This document shows positions 38,693 through 49,560 of a DNA stretch of 64,000 bases, piece by piece; the first letter of the stretch is position 1, and each line of letters begins with the position of its first letter. The DNA comes from Bifidobacterium breve (GTDB taxonomy: Bacteria; Actinomycetota; Actinomycetes; Nanopelagicales; Nanopelagicaceae). Made by a program: the position numbers and the translations under genes. The stretch lies in contig CAMCYS010000004.1 in NCBI GenBank assembly GCA_945885625.1, forward strand, positions 1-64,000, in the 5' to 3' direction. The notes beneath the pieces were generated by a model. It worked only from the letters and a program-made list of their open reading frames with translations. It was not told where the DNA came from and ran no database searches.

Positions 38693-38826
38693 TTCTTACC
38701 CGCTTGGGTGATTTCTTAGGGTGATATAGCGCCATAAAGGCTCATTAAGTCACCCTCATTATTCGTTGCTACTTACGCTTATCACCTCGGGTTTTCCGCC
38801 TACAAGTGCGCAATAAAGAGGTATCA

Positions 38827-41800
38827 GTGAATCTTGTTTGGCGTCGCAAGAAGAAGATTCATGCGCGCCCAAAACTTGCAACTCTTTTAGCCACGACCCT
38901 AATTTCAGGGCTATTTGTTTCAATTCCCATGCCTGCAATTGCAGCTGCATGTAATCCAACATCGACAACTGCTTCTAACGGCGACACGATTCTGACATTT
39001 ACAACTGTTGGTACTTGTGATTGGACTGTCCCTGCAGAAGCTACACAAGCGCAGGTATTGATCGTAGCCGGCGGCGGTGGCGGCGGCGATTCAAGAGATT
39101 ATCAAACTGGCGGTGGCGGTGGTGGCGGCGGTTATTTTCAAGCTAACAATTTAGCAATTTATGGATCTATTGCAGTTTCTGTTGGCGCGGGTGGAACGGG
39201 TGGCGCTAACAGTGCTACTTCTAATTCAACAAGTACTTCAAGAGGAAGTGCTGGCGGTGATAGTTCATTCGGGACACTAAAGGTCGGTGGCGGTGGCGGC
39301 GGTAATTCATGGAATTACACATTGGGAGCGGCTGCAATGTCAGGAACTGGTGGCGCTTCATATCTTACGGGTGGTAACGGCGGTGGCGCTAGATCAAGAC
39401 CCAACCCTTCAGCGGCAACCCAAAGTGGTGGAAGCGGTGGCACACATTCAAGTTCTGGAATTCTCTTTTTAGAAACAACTCTTACAGGCACTGCTGGTGC
39501 CGCTGGTAATAATTCAAATAGCGGTGACTATGGAACAGGCGGCGTTGGCGGCTCCATTGCATCAGCCAATCGCACTTCGTCAATTAGTGGTAGCTCTTAC
39601 GTATATTCGCACGGTGGCACATTCAAGTGGTCTACCGGTGCACAAACATATGGCTCTGGTGGTGACACTAATTATCTTGGTGCCACTGATGGCAATGGTG
39701 GAGGTGCGGGATTTCAAGGGATTGTAATAGTTCGTTACAGCCAACCACCAGCAGGAACTTCCGTACTTTCCTTTAACGCCAATGGTGGTACAGGTAGCGA
39801 CGCATCAAGTGTGCTAACAACAGGAACTGCCGGAGTTGTTCCTAGTAGTACAAACATTAGACGTGCTGGTTTTGAATTCAATGGCTGGAACACGGTTGCA
39901 AATGGTTCAGGTGATCCATATGCCTTAGGTGCCCCAATCACAATTAGTGCAAATACAATTTTGTACGCACAGTGGATACGTATTCCTGGCCCAAGTTGTG
40001 CAGCGGGTGTTGGTAAAGGTGGAGTTCAAGCTGCAACTCTTGAATTAGCCCGAGGTGGTCATGGTTGCGTTGGCATTAGTTACAAGCAATCTAATGGAAC
40101 CTATACAACGATCACATTTAATTACACAGGTGCAGATCAAAGTTGGACTTCTCCAGACGGTGCAACTTCTCTGACTTTCTTTTTGATTGGAGCTGGCGGC
40201 GGTTCTAGTACCCTTAGCGGAAGTGGCTCGGGTGGAAGCGCCGGTTTCTCAATTGGAACATACGCAGTTTCTGCACAAACAACTTTCAAAATAATTGTTG
40301 GCCAAGGTGGTTATTCACTTGGAAATGTAAGTACCTATGGTGGCGGCGGCGCAGGTGGTGGTGCCGAAGGTGGATACGGAAGTGGCGGCGGGCGTTCAGC
40401 AATCCGATTAGGAACTGGTTCAACAGATTTAATTACCGCAGGTGGCGGTGGCGGTGGCGGCTACAACAATTTCTGCGGCGGCGGTGGCGGTGGAAACGTC
40501 GGCGGCGATGCTGCGAAAAGAAATAGCGTTGATGGCGGCGGTGGCACGCAAATAGCAGGAGGTGTTGGTGGTTATTCAATTAATAACTTACCTGGCACAG
40601 TTGGTAGTGCATATCAAGGCGGAACTGGGCGCGATGGTAGCGGCGGCGGCGGCGGCGGATACTTCGGCGGCGGCGGTGGTGGTGACAATGCTGGCGGCGG
40701 CGGCGGTTCAGGCTTTATTGGTGGCGCAGGAATCACTAATGGATCAACAGTTGCAGGAACATGCGGAACTGTAGGAAACTCTGCTGCATTCGTTTTTAGT
40801 ATTACTTACGACGGTAATCAAAATACTGGTGGCACAGCCCCAAGCGGCATAGAAATAAATGCTTTGACATCAACAACTGCTGCAACAAACTCTGGCAGTT
40901 TAACAAGGACTGGTTTTACACCTGCTGGATGGAATACTAGAGCTGACGGCGCAGGAACAAACTATCCATTCGGATCTGCGATTACTCCATCAGGTGACAC
41001 AACTTTGTACGCGCAATGGAATTCAACGATTACTTACAACGGCAATGGCCAAACATCGCTGATAAGCACTGTTCCTGCGCCAACAACAGCAAAAGGCTCT
41101 TCGAATACAATTTTAGCTGCACCGACAACATTGCTTCGTACCAACTTTGTTTTTGACGGCTGGAACACCGCGGCTAACGGATCAGGCACTTCCTACGCAT
41201 CCGGCTTAACTACTTACTCTTCAACTGGCTCGACAACACTCTATGCACAGTGGAAAGCTGTGATTACCTTCAATGGAAATACAAACTCGGCAGGAAGCGC
41301 ACCAACAATTGTTAATACCACAACTTCAACGATTACTTTGCCTGGCAATACAGGATCACTAGCAAAAACCGGATATTCATTCTCAGGTTGGAATACCGCA
41401 GCAGATGGCTCGGGTACGACATTTGCAGTTGATACTTCTTATACAGTCACAGGTACAACTACTTTGTACGCGGCATGGACCCCAAGTAATACTGGTTTAA
41501 CACCTAATTTCAAAGCCGATACAACTGCGCCAATTGGCGTTCTCGCAAGCACCGCATATGTAATTAACAACGTTTACGCTGGAACTACAAATGATCTAAT
41601 ACTTTCAGACCTGCCAGATAAAATTCAGATAATTGCTTCAGTAGCATCTGGAACTTTAGCAATCACCACAACTACTAATCTAACTTTGCCTACTGGTTAT
41701 CAAAGTACGCTGAGTACTGCGGCTGCGAGAATTTCATTTATTGGAAACGTCACTGATGTAAATGCAGCTCTTGCAACTTTGAGATACACGGCTGCGGCTA

Positions 41801-44800
41801 CGGCAGCAAGCGGCAACATAACTGTTATTGCGGCATATATAGGACTGGCCGGAACTTTCCGTTACAACACAACAACACCAGTTGATTTCTCGAATCAATT
41901 CCCGGCACTAACTAGGACGATTGCCATCGGTGCTCTAGTAGCACCTACTGCGCCGACGCTGGCAACTGCCTCTGACACTGGTACTTTGAATAACGACAAG
42001 ATAACTAATGACAATACACCAACGATCAATCTTGGTGGCTTAACTGTCGGTGCAACCGTTACATTGACAGCAACACCAGCATCTGGGCCAGCAGTAACTT
42101 GTACTTTTGTTGCTCAATCAACCTCAAGTTCATGCACTTTTGCAACGATGCTTGATGGCACTTATTCAATTGCCGCCACGCAAACTCTGGGTGGAACCAC
42201 AACCGGAGCTTCTACCGCCTTAGCAAATGTAAAAATTGATACGGTTCGCCCAACAGTTACTCTAAGTTCAACCTCAATAACTTCTGGTGGAAATTCTCTA
42301 GCGACTCCTACTGCCCCCTCCAAAAATTACAACATATCTGCGACATTTACTGAGGTTGTTAACGGTTTTGTAATCGGTGACGTCACAAAAAATACAGAAT
42401 CAACGGGCTGGTCGATAACCACAACGGCACTGTCTACCTCAGCCCTTGCTGCTTATACTTTTAACGTTGCAAATACAACGGGCGCTGGTAATGCGGCCGG
42501 AAAACTATATTTATCTGTTGCCGAGGGTGTTGCTTCAGACGTTGCAGGTAATACGAACGTGGCAACAACATCAAGTTTCATTATTAATACAGTTATTCAG
42601 TTAACCCTTACTAATGAATATCAAGCAGGAATTAACCCAGTGGTCGGTGGAAACAATGCCACCGTTGCGCAAACTACTAGTGGCCAGGCTTTAGATATTT
42701 CTGGCCAAGCAGGTGTAACTCGGGCAAACCACACATTTGCTGGCTGGTCTTTAGTTACAACTAACGGTAGTGGTGCAGTTATTCCATCACCGTTTATTCC
42801 AACTGTGCCAGTAAAGCTTTACTCATCGTGGACACCAAATAATTATGTAGTCACCTATAACGCTAATGGTGGAAATGGTGCACCAGCAACTGTTTCTCAG
42901 AGCTTTAATTATGGTGGCACCGCACTAGTTCCGTCGGCGATTGGAACTCTAAATCGCACAGGTTACAGGTTCGATGGTTGGAGTACCACCCAAGTTGCTT
43001 CAGGAACTATTTATTCAAACCCTAACGACACTTCTATCGTCGGCACTACGACAAAGACATATTCACCTACAGCTTCGATAATCCTTTACGCAAAGTGGAC
43101 TGCACTCCCATTTGCAGTTTCCTTCAATGCCAATGGTGGCGCCGGAACCAAGCCAAACTTAGCGATCGTTGCCGGGACAGCTTCAACAATAGTCACGAAC
43201 ACTGAAATCACCAGAGCTGGCTACACATTCACAGGCTGGAACACCGCAGCCGATAACACGGGTACTACTTATGGAAATACCGGCACAATTACCGCTTATT
43301 CCAACGTGGTTTTATACGCGATCTGGGTGATTAAAGCGCCAGCAGTTCCGACCGTTAGTGCTACTGCTGGAAACGGCGAAGCGACGATTTCAATTACTTC
43401 ATCTTTGCTAGGTACGAGCACAAACGGGGCACCAGCTTCATTCACCATAACCGCACTTGATTCAAGCGGTGCAGCTCTTTCACCAGCTAAAACTTGTACT
43501 GTGATTACACCAGCTACAAGTTGTGTAATTACTGGGCTTAGCAACACAGTTGGTTACAAGTTCTCAGCTACCGCGACTAACGCTGGCGGCACTTCGACTG
43601 CAGGCGCTGCATCGACTACGGTGACACCGGCAGGTTTTGGAGTTACTTATAACGTTGCCGCTAATGGTGGGACAACCGCAACAGCGAGTGCGACCTTTAA
43701 TGCCGGCACCCCACTTGTTCTGCCAGCGGCAACTAGAAATGGTTACACATTTGCGGGTTGGTACAGCGCAGCAAGTGGCGGAACTTTAATTGGTCCAGCT
43801 GGAGGCGCATATTCACCAACTGCTACGGCAATTGTTTACGCGACATGGACAGCTATTACTTACGCAATCACTTATAACGGCAACGGCAATACATCTGGAG
43901 CCACACCTGCCAATGGTGCTTACACAAGTGGCGGCACTAATTACAGCATCCTTGGCGCGAATACTTTAGTGAAAACTGGTTATGACTTTGCCGGTTGGAA
44001 TACCGCCGCCGATGGAAGTGGCACAGATTATGCAGCTGCTGCAACTTATTCGATCTCGGCCAATTTAAATCTCTTTGCTAAGTGGACTGCCACAAATTAC
44101 ACAGTTACCTATTCGCTAAACAGTGCAACTACTGGAACGCTACCAACTCAAGGTACAAAAACAATTGGTCAAACTTTCCAACTTGCTGCCGCTACTGGAA
44201 TTACTAAGACTGACTTTACTTTTGGTGGCTGGTCAGATGGCACAAATACCTACACCGCGGGCACTAACTACACAGTCGGTACCGCGAATGTGACGCTTAC
44301 AGCAGTCTGGGTAGCCACTTACATCATTACTTACGATAAGAATGGTGCAACTACCGGAACTGCCCCAGCGCTCACCAGTTATGTAACAGGTGCAACTGGC
44401 ATTACCTTGGCTGCGGCTGGTGACTTGCTTAAGAGCGGTTATACATTCGATGGCTGGTCAACAACCCCAACTGGCACCGCAGTTTCATCGCCATACACAG
44501 TGAGTGCTAACACAACACTTTATGCCAAGTGGGCGCTTTCAACAATAAATATTAATTTCGCAGCTGGAACCGCAAATGCAGCTCCAGCGTCACCCGTCGC
44601 GTTGCCGACAAATACCAGCGCAACATTCGGTTCGCTTTATCAACTTCCAAATTCTTCAACAGCCTCTGTATCTGCCGGCGGAAATGTATATGTGTTTTCC
44701 GGTTGGTCAGATGGAAGCGCAACCTATCAACCTGGCTCGCAATACCGAATGACCGCAAACGTTCCAACATTTACCGCACAATGGAATCGTGTTTACGATG

Positions 44801-47800
44801 TTCGCTATGTATTAGGTGGCGGAACATCGACCGATGCAAACATTGCTAACACTGATAGCGAATGCGTAACTTTAGGTCTCTGTACAGATGGTCAAATTAT
44901 TGAAACTTCTATTGCGCCGACTCGCACTGGTTATGACTTCGCGGGCTGGGTAGATCAAAGTGGTGAGACTGTCGCGGCGGCATCTAGTTATACAGTGCGC
45001 GACGACCATTACATTCTTTTTGCTACTTGGACATTTAAGAGCTACAACATTATTTTCGACGCGCAAACTGGTTCTGGTGCACCAGCAATACAAACTGGAA
45101 ATCTGGGGCAGATTGTTAGTTTGTCAGCGACTGCACCAACGCCACCTGCGGGCCAAAACTTCTTAGGCTGGAATACCGCAGCTGACGGTTCGGGTAATTC
45201 TTATGGTGCGGGGGCCCAACTAATTCTGGGTGCTGACAACGTAACGCTCTATGCCCAGTATGCCGCAGCCACAATCATTGTTATCTACATTGGCACTCTA
45301 ACCAGCGGCTCACTACCTGCTGCGCAAAGTGCTGCAAGTGGATCAAGTATTCAGTTAGCCGCAGGTACCGGTTTTACTCGCACTGGATATAACTTCGCCG
45401 GTTGGTCAGATGGTTCGCAAGTTATTGCAGCGAGCACCTCTTACCAAATGCCAGTTGTTAACACTCAATTAACTGCGCAATGGACAGTCGCGTTACCTAA
45501 TACGCCAGCTGCGCCAACTGCAGTTGCTGGCGATGGCAACGCAGTTGTAACTGTTAACCCAGGAACTGGCAGTGGTGGCGATGTGGTTTCTTACACAATT
45601 ACCGCATCCCCTGGTGGCGCTAGTTGTACCGTTTATGCGCCAGCTCTTACTTGCACAATTTCACCGCTACCAAATAACACCACATACACTTTTACAACTA
45701 CCGCTACAAATGCAACTGGAACAACTTCTTCTTCGCCAGCCTCGACTTCAGCAAAACCACTCGCTAAACCTGATGCACCAAGTAGCGTAATTGTGACCGC
45801 TTCAAACGGAGCCGCGACCGTTTCTTTCACAGCACCTGAGAATTCTGCCGAATCAGCACCAACTAAGTACACAATTACTTCATCCCCTGCTGGCGGATCT
45901 TGTGAATTAACTGCACCATTCCCAAATCCATTAGCTTGCAACATAACCGGTTTAACAAATGGAACTGCGTATACCTTTACCGTCGTTGCCGAGAACGCAC
46001 TATTTACTTCAGATGCTTCAACTGCTTCTCTTGCGGCTACCCCAAAAACCTTGCCAGGTGCACCAGGGATAAGTGCCTCATCAAGCGCATCCGGTACTGC
46101 AACAATTACGGTCACTGCACCCGCAAGCAATGGTGGCTCTGCAATTACTGGCTACACAGTTACTTCTTCACCTGGTGGCTTCACTTGCACGGTGGCACCT
46201 TCAGCTAACCCATTAGCCTGTGACATCTCCACGCTAGTAAATGGCACTTCTTATACCTTTACCGCGGTCGCGACCAACATTGTTGGCGATTCGATAGCTT
46301 CCAGCGCTTCGACATCATTGATTCCACAAGGTCCGGCTTCTGCGCCAACTACGATTTCTGCAGCAGCCGGGGATGCCAAAGCCACCATAACTTTCAGCGG
46401 CGCAGTGACAAACGGCTCGACAATTACTGGATACACAGTGCAGGCATATGACAGCAACGGTAGCGCCGTTGATGGCTCGACTTGCACGGTAACAACTTCA
46501 ACAGGGGGCGGCTCTTGCGAAGTAACAGGGCTTGCCAATGGTTCGAGCTACACATTTAAAGCAGTCACTAATTCGACAGCCAACGGTTCGTCACTTACTT
46601 CGGCTGCATCGATTGCAACATCGGCAATCATGCCGGCATCGGCGCCTGATGCACCAACTGATCTAGAAGTTACTTCTGGCACTGGCAAGGTAACTGTTAC
46701 TTGGACCGAGCCATCAGCAAATGGTTCAGTAATTCTTAGCTATACAGTTCAAGCTTATGATGCTTCGGGAAATGCAGTTGCAGGTGCGACATGTACTGCA
46801 ATCGCACCAGCTGTAACTTGCGATGTATCAACTAGTTTAGTTGCTGGAAATAACTACACCTTTAAAGTAATCGCCACAAATGCGATCGGACCTTCATCGG
46901 CTTCGACTGCTTCTCCAGCTGCTGCGATTAACGCTGCGCCATCGGTTCCACTGTCAGTAACTGCAATTGCCGGAAATGCATTAGCAACGCCATCATGGGA
47001 TCCACCAGCAAATATCAATGGATCAGCAATAACTGGTTATACCGCAACAGCATATGACGCGAACAATGTTGCTAGGGGTACTTGTACTTCAGTAGCTCCG
47101 GATACAACCTGCGAAATAACCGGTCTGACAAATGGCGCTCCTTATACATTTAAAGTCACTGCCACTAATGGAATTGGTACCTCACTAGCCTCCTTGGCTT
47201 CAGCTGCCGTGATCCCATCAACAGTGCCAAACCCACCAACTGCAGTATCTGCCGCACCTCTAGACGGTGGTGCAACAGTTTCATTTACCGCACCTGTTAA
47301 CAATGGTGGGTCTGCAATCACTGGTTATCTAATTATCGCCAGCAACGGAGTCACAGGAACGGGTGCTACTTCACCTCTGAACATTTCAGGTCTCGATAAC
47401 GGAACCGCTTATACATTTACAGTAAAGGCATTGAATATAAATGGTGAATCAATTGCCTCGGTTGCTTCAACATCAGTAACACCAGCTGCCATAGTTCCGC
47501 CAACTGTAAGCACTGAAGCAAAACCAACGGGTGTTCCTTACACAGGATCTACATTGACTGCAGCTCTGACATTTACGGGTGCACCGAATCCAACTGTTAC
47601 CTATCAATGGGTTGCCTGCACTTTAGAAACTGATCCTTCAACATGTACCGATATTGCTGGCGCAACTAGTACAACTTTTACCTTAACCTCTGCTCAAGTT
47701 GGAAAATATCTTGCGGTTAAAGGTACCGCAACCAATACAGGTGGTTCGATTACTGAGATATCTCCAGTAACAGATCTAGCTACCGCTGCCCTAACCATTG

Positions 47801-49560
47801 CTGCCCCAAATAGCGGAATCAACGGAACTGCTGGTTCTGCCTATTCGATGATCCCAACTTCAACTGGTGGATCTTCACCAAAAACATTTGCAATTTCTAG
47901 TGGAACGCTTCCAGCCGGATTAACTATTGACCCCGCGACTGGCGAAGTAAGTGGAACACCAACAGCTGCCGGTACATCAACAATTACGATTACCGTTACT
48001 GGTGCAGATGGAGTAACTGCGAATTTAACTCTGGCGATCTCAATTGCGGCAGCATATGTTGCACCAGCTCCGGCCCCAACCCCACCACCAGCGCCGGCTC
48101 CTGCACCAGCTCCAGCCCCAACGCCACCACCTGCTCCAGTAACAGTTGCGCCAACTGTTACTTCTTCAGGCGTCCCGATCGGAACTCCAATGGCCGGCAT
48201 ATCTTTGAGCGCAAATACCTTATTTACGGGCACTCCAGCCCCAACCATCACTTATCAATGGTTACTTTGCCTTTCACCAACTGATGTAAACACCTGCATT
48301 GAAGTTGGTGGCGCAACCGGGTCAACTTATTCTGCTCGTGCTGCAGATATCGGAAGTTATGTACGATTGAAAGCAACTGCGACAAATAGCGCTGGCACAG
48401 TTACTGACATTTCAGCAGCAAGCGGCCCAATTGTGGCAGCCGCAACTATTACGGCGCCAACATCTGGCTTAAATGGGATAACTGGAACGGCCTATTCATT
48501 ACCGCTGAATATTTCTGGTGGCAAAGTGCCAATCACTTTTGCGATCACTAATGGGGCGCTACCTGCAGGACTAACAATTGATCCAGCCACTGGAAAAATT
48601 AGTGGCACTCCAACTGGTAGCGGCACTTACACCTTCACAGTAACTGCTACTGATGCCAACGGTGTTAGAACGTCAGTAACTCTAGCGATCACAATTAACA
48701 AGCCAGTTGTTGAGTATTCGATCGAGAACTTTGCCTACGCCCTGACTGGCACTGCAGCAACGCTCTCTTGGAAAGCAATAGATGTTCCGGCAATTATTGA
48801 AATCACCGCATCTGATGGAACAAAGCAGAATTTAACAGTTGCAGCTGGCGTCGGCCAAGTAGTTGTCTCAAATCTTGAGCCAGGCTTTGCTTACTCGGCA
48901 ACTGCGACACCTAATGCCGCAGTAAATAGTGGATCTTCCAAATCTTTATCATTTGGTATCGCGCCTCGTGATCCTTCAAATCTTCAAGTAACAGACTCAG
49001 GTGCAAATCTGAAAGTGACTTGGACAGGAGCTGCAGGTTCTGCCCAGTATCGAATTGCCTTAGTTGCTGAAGGAAAACCAATTCAAGTATTTACAACTAG
49101 CGATACCAATATTGTGATTCCAGCAGACTTGGCGGTTGGCTATACCGTGTCAGTTGTTGCACTTGGTGCTGGTGAATTGAAATCGAATGCAGTTTCAGGT
49201 CAGTTCACTCCGAAGGCGGCTCCAACACCAACCCCATCGCCTTCAGCAACTCCTACGCCAACACCGACCCCAACACCTTCAGCAACTCCTACGCCAAAAC
49301 CTTCAGCAACTCCGAAACCAACTATTTCTCCTACCCCAAAGCCGACGGTTACTCCGAAACCAACAGTGACGCCAAAAGCAACAGCAACACCAAAGCCAAC
49401 CGTTAAACCAAAGGTGACAGCAACACCAAAGCCAACCGTTAAACCAAAGGCGACAAATAAGCCATCGATTGCTCCAACAACCGATAGTTCAAAAGTAAAA
49501 GTAAATAATTTAAAGCCTGGTCAAAAGATCAAGGTAACTGTGAAAGTCAAGGTGAAGTAA
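38827..49560 (+). CDS. Giant secreted surface protein: Gly-rich N-terminal region, about 15 InlB-B/Flg_new-like repeats, FN3-like domains, He_PIG-like Ig domains, Pro/Thr/Lys tail
   Basis: GTG start at 38827 behind AGAGG; signal peptide; repeated (R/K)TGY-F-GW-----G---------LYA-W; FN3-like AYTFTVKALN; tail TPTPTPSATPKPTVTPKPTVKPK. Confidence 0.92.
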   Translation: MNLVWRRKKKIHARPKLATLLATTLISGLFVSIPMPAIAAACNPTSTTASNGDTILTFTTVGTCDWTVPAEATQAQVLIVAGGGGGGDSRDYQTGGGGGGGGYFQANNLAIYGSIAVSVGAGGTGGANSATSNSTSTSRGSAGGDSSFGTLKVGGGGGGNSWNYTLGAAAMSGTGGASYLTGGNGGGARSRPNPSAATQSGGSGGTHSSSGILFLETTLTGTAGAAGNNSNSGDYGTGGVGGSIASANRTSSISGSSYVYSHGGTFKWSTGAQTYGSGGDTNYLGATDGNGGGAGFQGIVIVRYSQPPAGTSVLSFNANGGTGSDASSVLTTGTAGVVPSSTNIRRAGFEFNGWNTVANGSGDPYALGAPITISANTILYAQWIRIPGPSCAAGVGKGGVQAATLELARGGHGCVGISYKQSNGTYTTITFNYTGADQSWTSPDGATSLTFFLIGAGGGSSTLSGSGSGGSAGFSIGTYAVSAQTTFKIIVGQGGYSLGNVSTYGGGGAGGGAEGGYGSGGGRSAIRLGTGSTDLITAGGGGGGGYNNFCGGGGGGNVGGDAAKRNSVDGGGGTQIAGGVGGYSINNLPGTVGSAYQGGTGRDGSGGGGGGYFGGGGGGDNAGGGGGSGFIGGAGITNGSTVAGTCGTVGNSAAFVFSITYDGNQNTGGTAPSGIEINALTSTTAATNSGSLTRTGFTPAGWNTRADGAGTNYPFGSAITPSGDTTLYAQWNSTITYNGNGQTSLISTVPAPTTAKGSSNTILAAPTTLLRTNFVFDGWNTAANGSGTSYASGLTTYSSTGSTTLYAQWKAVITFNGNTNSAGSAPTIVNTTTSTITLPGNTGSLAKTGYSFSGWNTAADGSGTTFAVDTSYTVTGTTTLYAAWTPSNTGLTPNFKADTTAPIGVLASTAYVINNVYAGTTNDLILSDLPDKIQIIASVASGTLAITTTTNLTLPTGYQSTLSTAAARISFIGNVTDVNAALATLRYTAAATAASGNITVIAAYIGLAGTFRYNTTTPVDFSNQFPALTRTIAIGALVAPTAPTLATASDTGTLNNDKITNDNTPTINLGGLTVGATVTLTATPASGPAVTCTFVAQSTSSSCTFATMLDGTYSIAATQTLGGTTTGASTALANVKIDTVRPTVTLSSTSITSGGNSLATPTAPSKNYNISATFTEVVNGFVIGDVTKNTESTGWSITTTALSTSALAAYTFNVANTTGAGNAAGKLYLSVAEGVASDVAGNTNVATTSSFIINTVIQLTLTNEYQAGINPVVGGNNATVAQTTSGQALDISGQAGVTRANHTFAGWSLVTTNGSGAVIPSPFIPTVPVKLYSSWTPNNYVVTYNANGGNGAPATVSQSFNYGGTALVPSAIGTLNRTGYRFDGWSTTQVASGTIYSNPNDTSIVGTTTKTYSPTASIILYAKWTALPFAVSFNANGGAGTKPNLAIVAGTASTIVTNTEITRAGYTFTGWNTAADNTGTTYGNTGTITAYSNVVLYAIWVIKAPAVPTVSATAGNGEATISITSSLLGTSTNGAPASFTITALDSSGAALSPAKTCTVITPATSCVITGLSNTVGYKFSATATNAGGTSTAGAASTTVTPAGFGVTYNVAANGGTTATASATFNAGTPLVLPAATRNGYTFAGWYSAASGGTLIGPAGGAYSPTATAIVYATWTAITYAITYNGNGNTSGATPANGAYTSGGTNYSILGANTLVKTGYDFAGWNTAADGSGTDYAAAATYSISANLNLFAKWTATNYTVTYSLNSATTGTLPTQGTKTIGQTFQLAAATGITKTDFTFGGWSDGTNTYTAGTNYTVGTANVTLTAVWVATYIITYDKNGATTGTAPALTSYVTGATGITLAAAGDLLKSGYTFDGWSTTPTGTAVSSPYTVSANTTLYAKWALSTININFAAGTANAAPASPVALPTNTSATFGSLYQLPNSSTASVSAGGNVYVFSGWSDGSATYQPGSQYRMTANVPTFTAQWNRVYDVRYVLGGGTSTDANIANTDSECVTLGLCTDGQIIETSIAPTRTGYDFAGWVDQSGETVAAASSYTVRDDHYILFATWTFKSYNIIFDAQTGSGAPAIQTGNLGQIVSLSATAPTPPAGQNFLGWNTAADGSGNSYGAGAQLILGADNVTLYAQYAAATIIVIYIGTLTSGSLPAAQSAASGSSIQLAAGTGFTRTGYNFAGWSDGSQVIAASTSYQMPVVNTQLTAQWTVALPNTPAAPTAVAGDGNAVVTVNPGTGSGGDVVSYTITASPGGASCTVYAPALTCTISPLPNNTTYTFTTTATNATGTTSSSPASTSAKPLAKPDAPSSVIVTASNGAATVSFTAPENSAESAPTKYTITSSPAGGSCELTAPFPNPLACNITGLTNGTAYTFTVVAENALFTSDASTASLAATPKTLPGAPGISASSSASGTATITVTAPASNGGSAITGYTVTSSPGGFTCTVAPSANPLACDISTLVNGTSYTFTAVATNIVGDSIASSASTSLIPQGPASAPTTISAAAGDAKATITFSGAVTNGSTITGYTVQAYDSNGSAVDGSTCTVTTSTGGGSCEVTGLANGSSYTFKAVTNSTANGSSLTSAASIATSAIMPASAPDAPTDLEVTSGTGKVTVTWTEPSANGSVILSYTVQAYDASGNAVAGATCTAIAPAVTCDVSTSLVAGNNYTFKVIATNAIGPSSASTASPAAAINAAPSVPLSVTAIAGNALATPSWDPPANINGSAITGYTATAYDANNVARGTCTSVAPDTTCEITGLTNGAPYTFKVTATNGIGTSLASLASAAVIPSTVPNPPTAVSAAPLDGGATVSFTAPVNNGGSAITGYLIIASNGVTGTGATSPLNISGLDNGTAYTFTVKALNINGESIASVASTSVTPAAIVPPTVSTEAKPTGVPYTGSTLTAALTFTGAPNPTVTYQWVACTLETDPSTCTDIAGATSTTFTLTSAQVGKYLAVKGTATNTGGSITEISPVTDLATAALTIAAPNSGINGTAGSAYSMIPTSTGGSSPKTFAISSGTLPAGLTIDPATGEVSGTPTAAGTSTITITVTGADGVTANLTLAISIAAAYVAPAPAPTPPPAPAPAPAPAPTPPPAPVTVAPTVTSSGVPIGTPMAGISLSANTLFTGTPAPTITYQWLLCLSPTDVNTCIEVGGATGSTYSARAADIGSYVRLKATATNSAGTVTDISAASGPIVAAATITAPTSGLNGITGTAYSLPLNISGGKVPITFAITNGALPAGLTIDPATGKISGTPTGSGTYTFTVTATDANGVRTSVTLAITINKPVVEYSIENFAYALTGTAATLSWKAIDVPAIIEITASDGTKQNLTVAAGVGQVVVSNLEPGFAYSATATPNAAVNSGSSKSLSFGIAPRDPSNLQVTDSGANLKVTWTGAAGSAQYRIALVAEGKPIQVFTTSDTNIVIPADLAVGYTVSVVALGAGELKSNAVSGQFTPKAAPTPTPSPSATPTPTPTPTPSATPTPKPSATPKPTISPTPKPTVTPKPTVTPKATATPKPTVKPKVTATPKPTVKPKATNKPSIAPTTDSSKVKVNNLKPGQKIKVTVKVKVK
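49386..49454 (+). repeat. In-frame tandem repeat in tail (about 33-nt unit acaccaaagccaaccgttaaaccaaaggygaca)
   Basis: Two near-identical units acaccaaagccaaccgttaaaccaaaggtgaca / ...ggcgaca. Confidence 0.8.

Noticed and set aside
45633-46130. 165-aa antisense ORF and similar ORFs inside the giant gene (e.g. 46251-46538, 47841-48251)
   Set aside because: Produced by repetitive, Thr/Ala/Pro-rich codons of the giant surface protein.
49200-49460. Regular short repeats considered as a CRISPR array
   Set aside because: They are in-frame Thr-Pro-Lys coding repeats with no unique spacers; no cas genes in the window.
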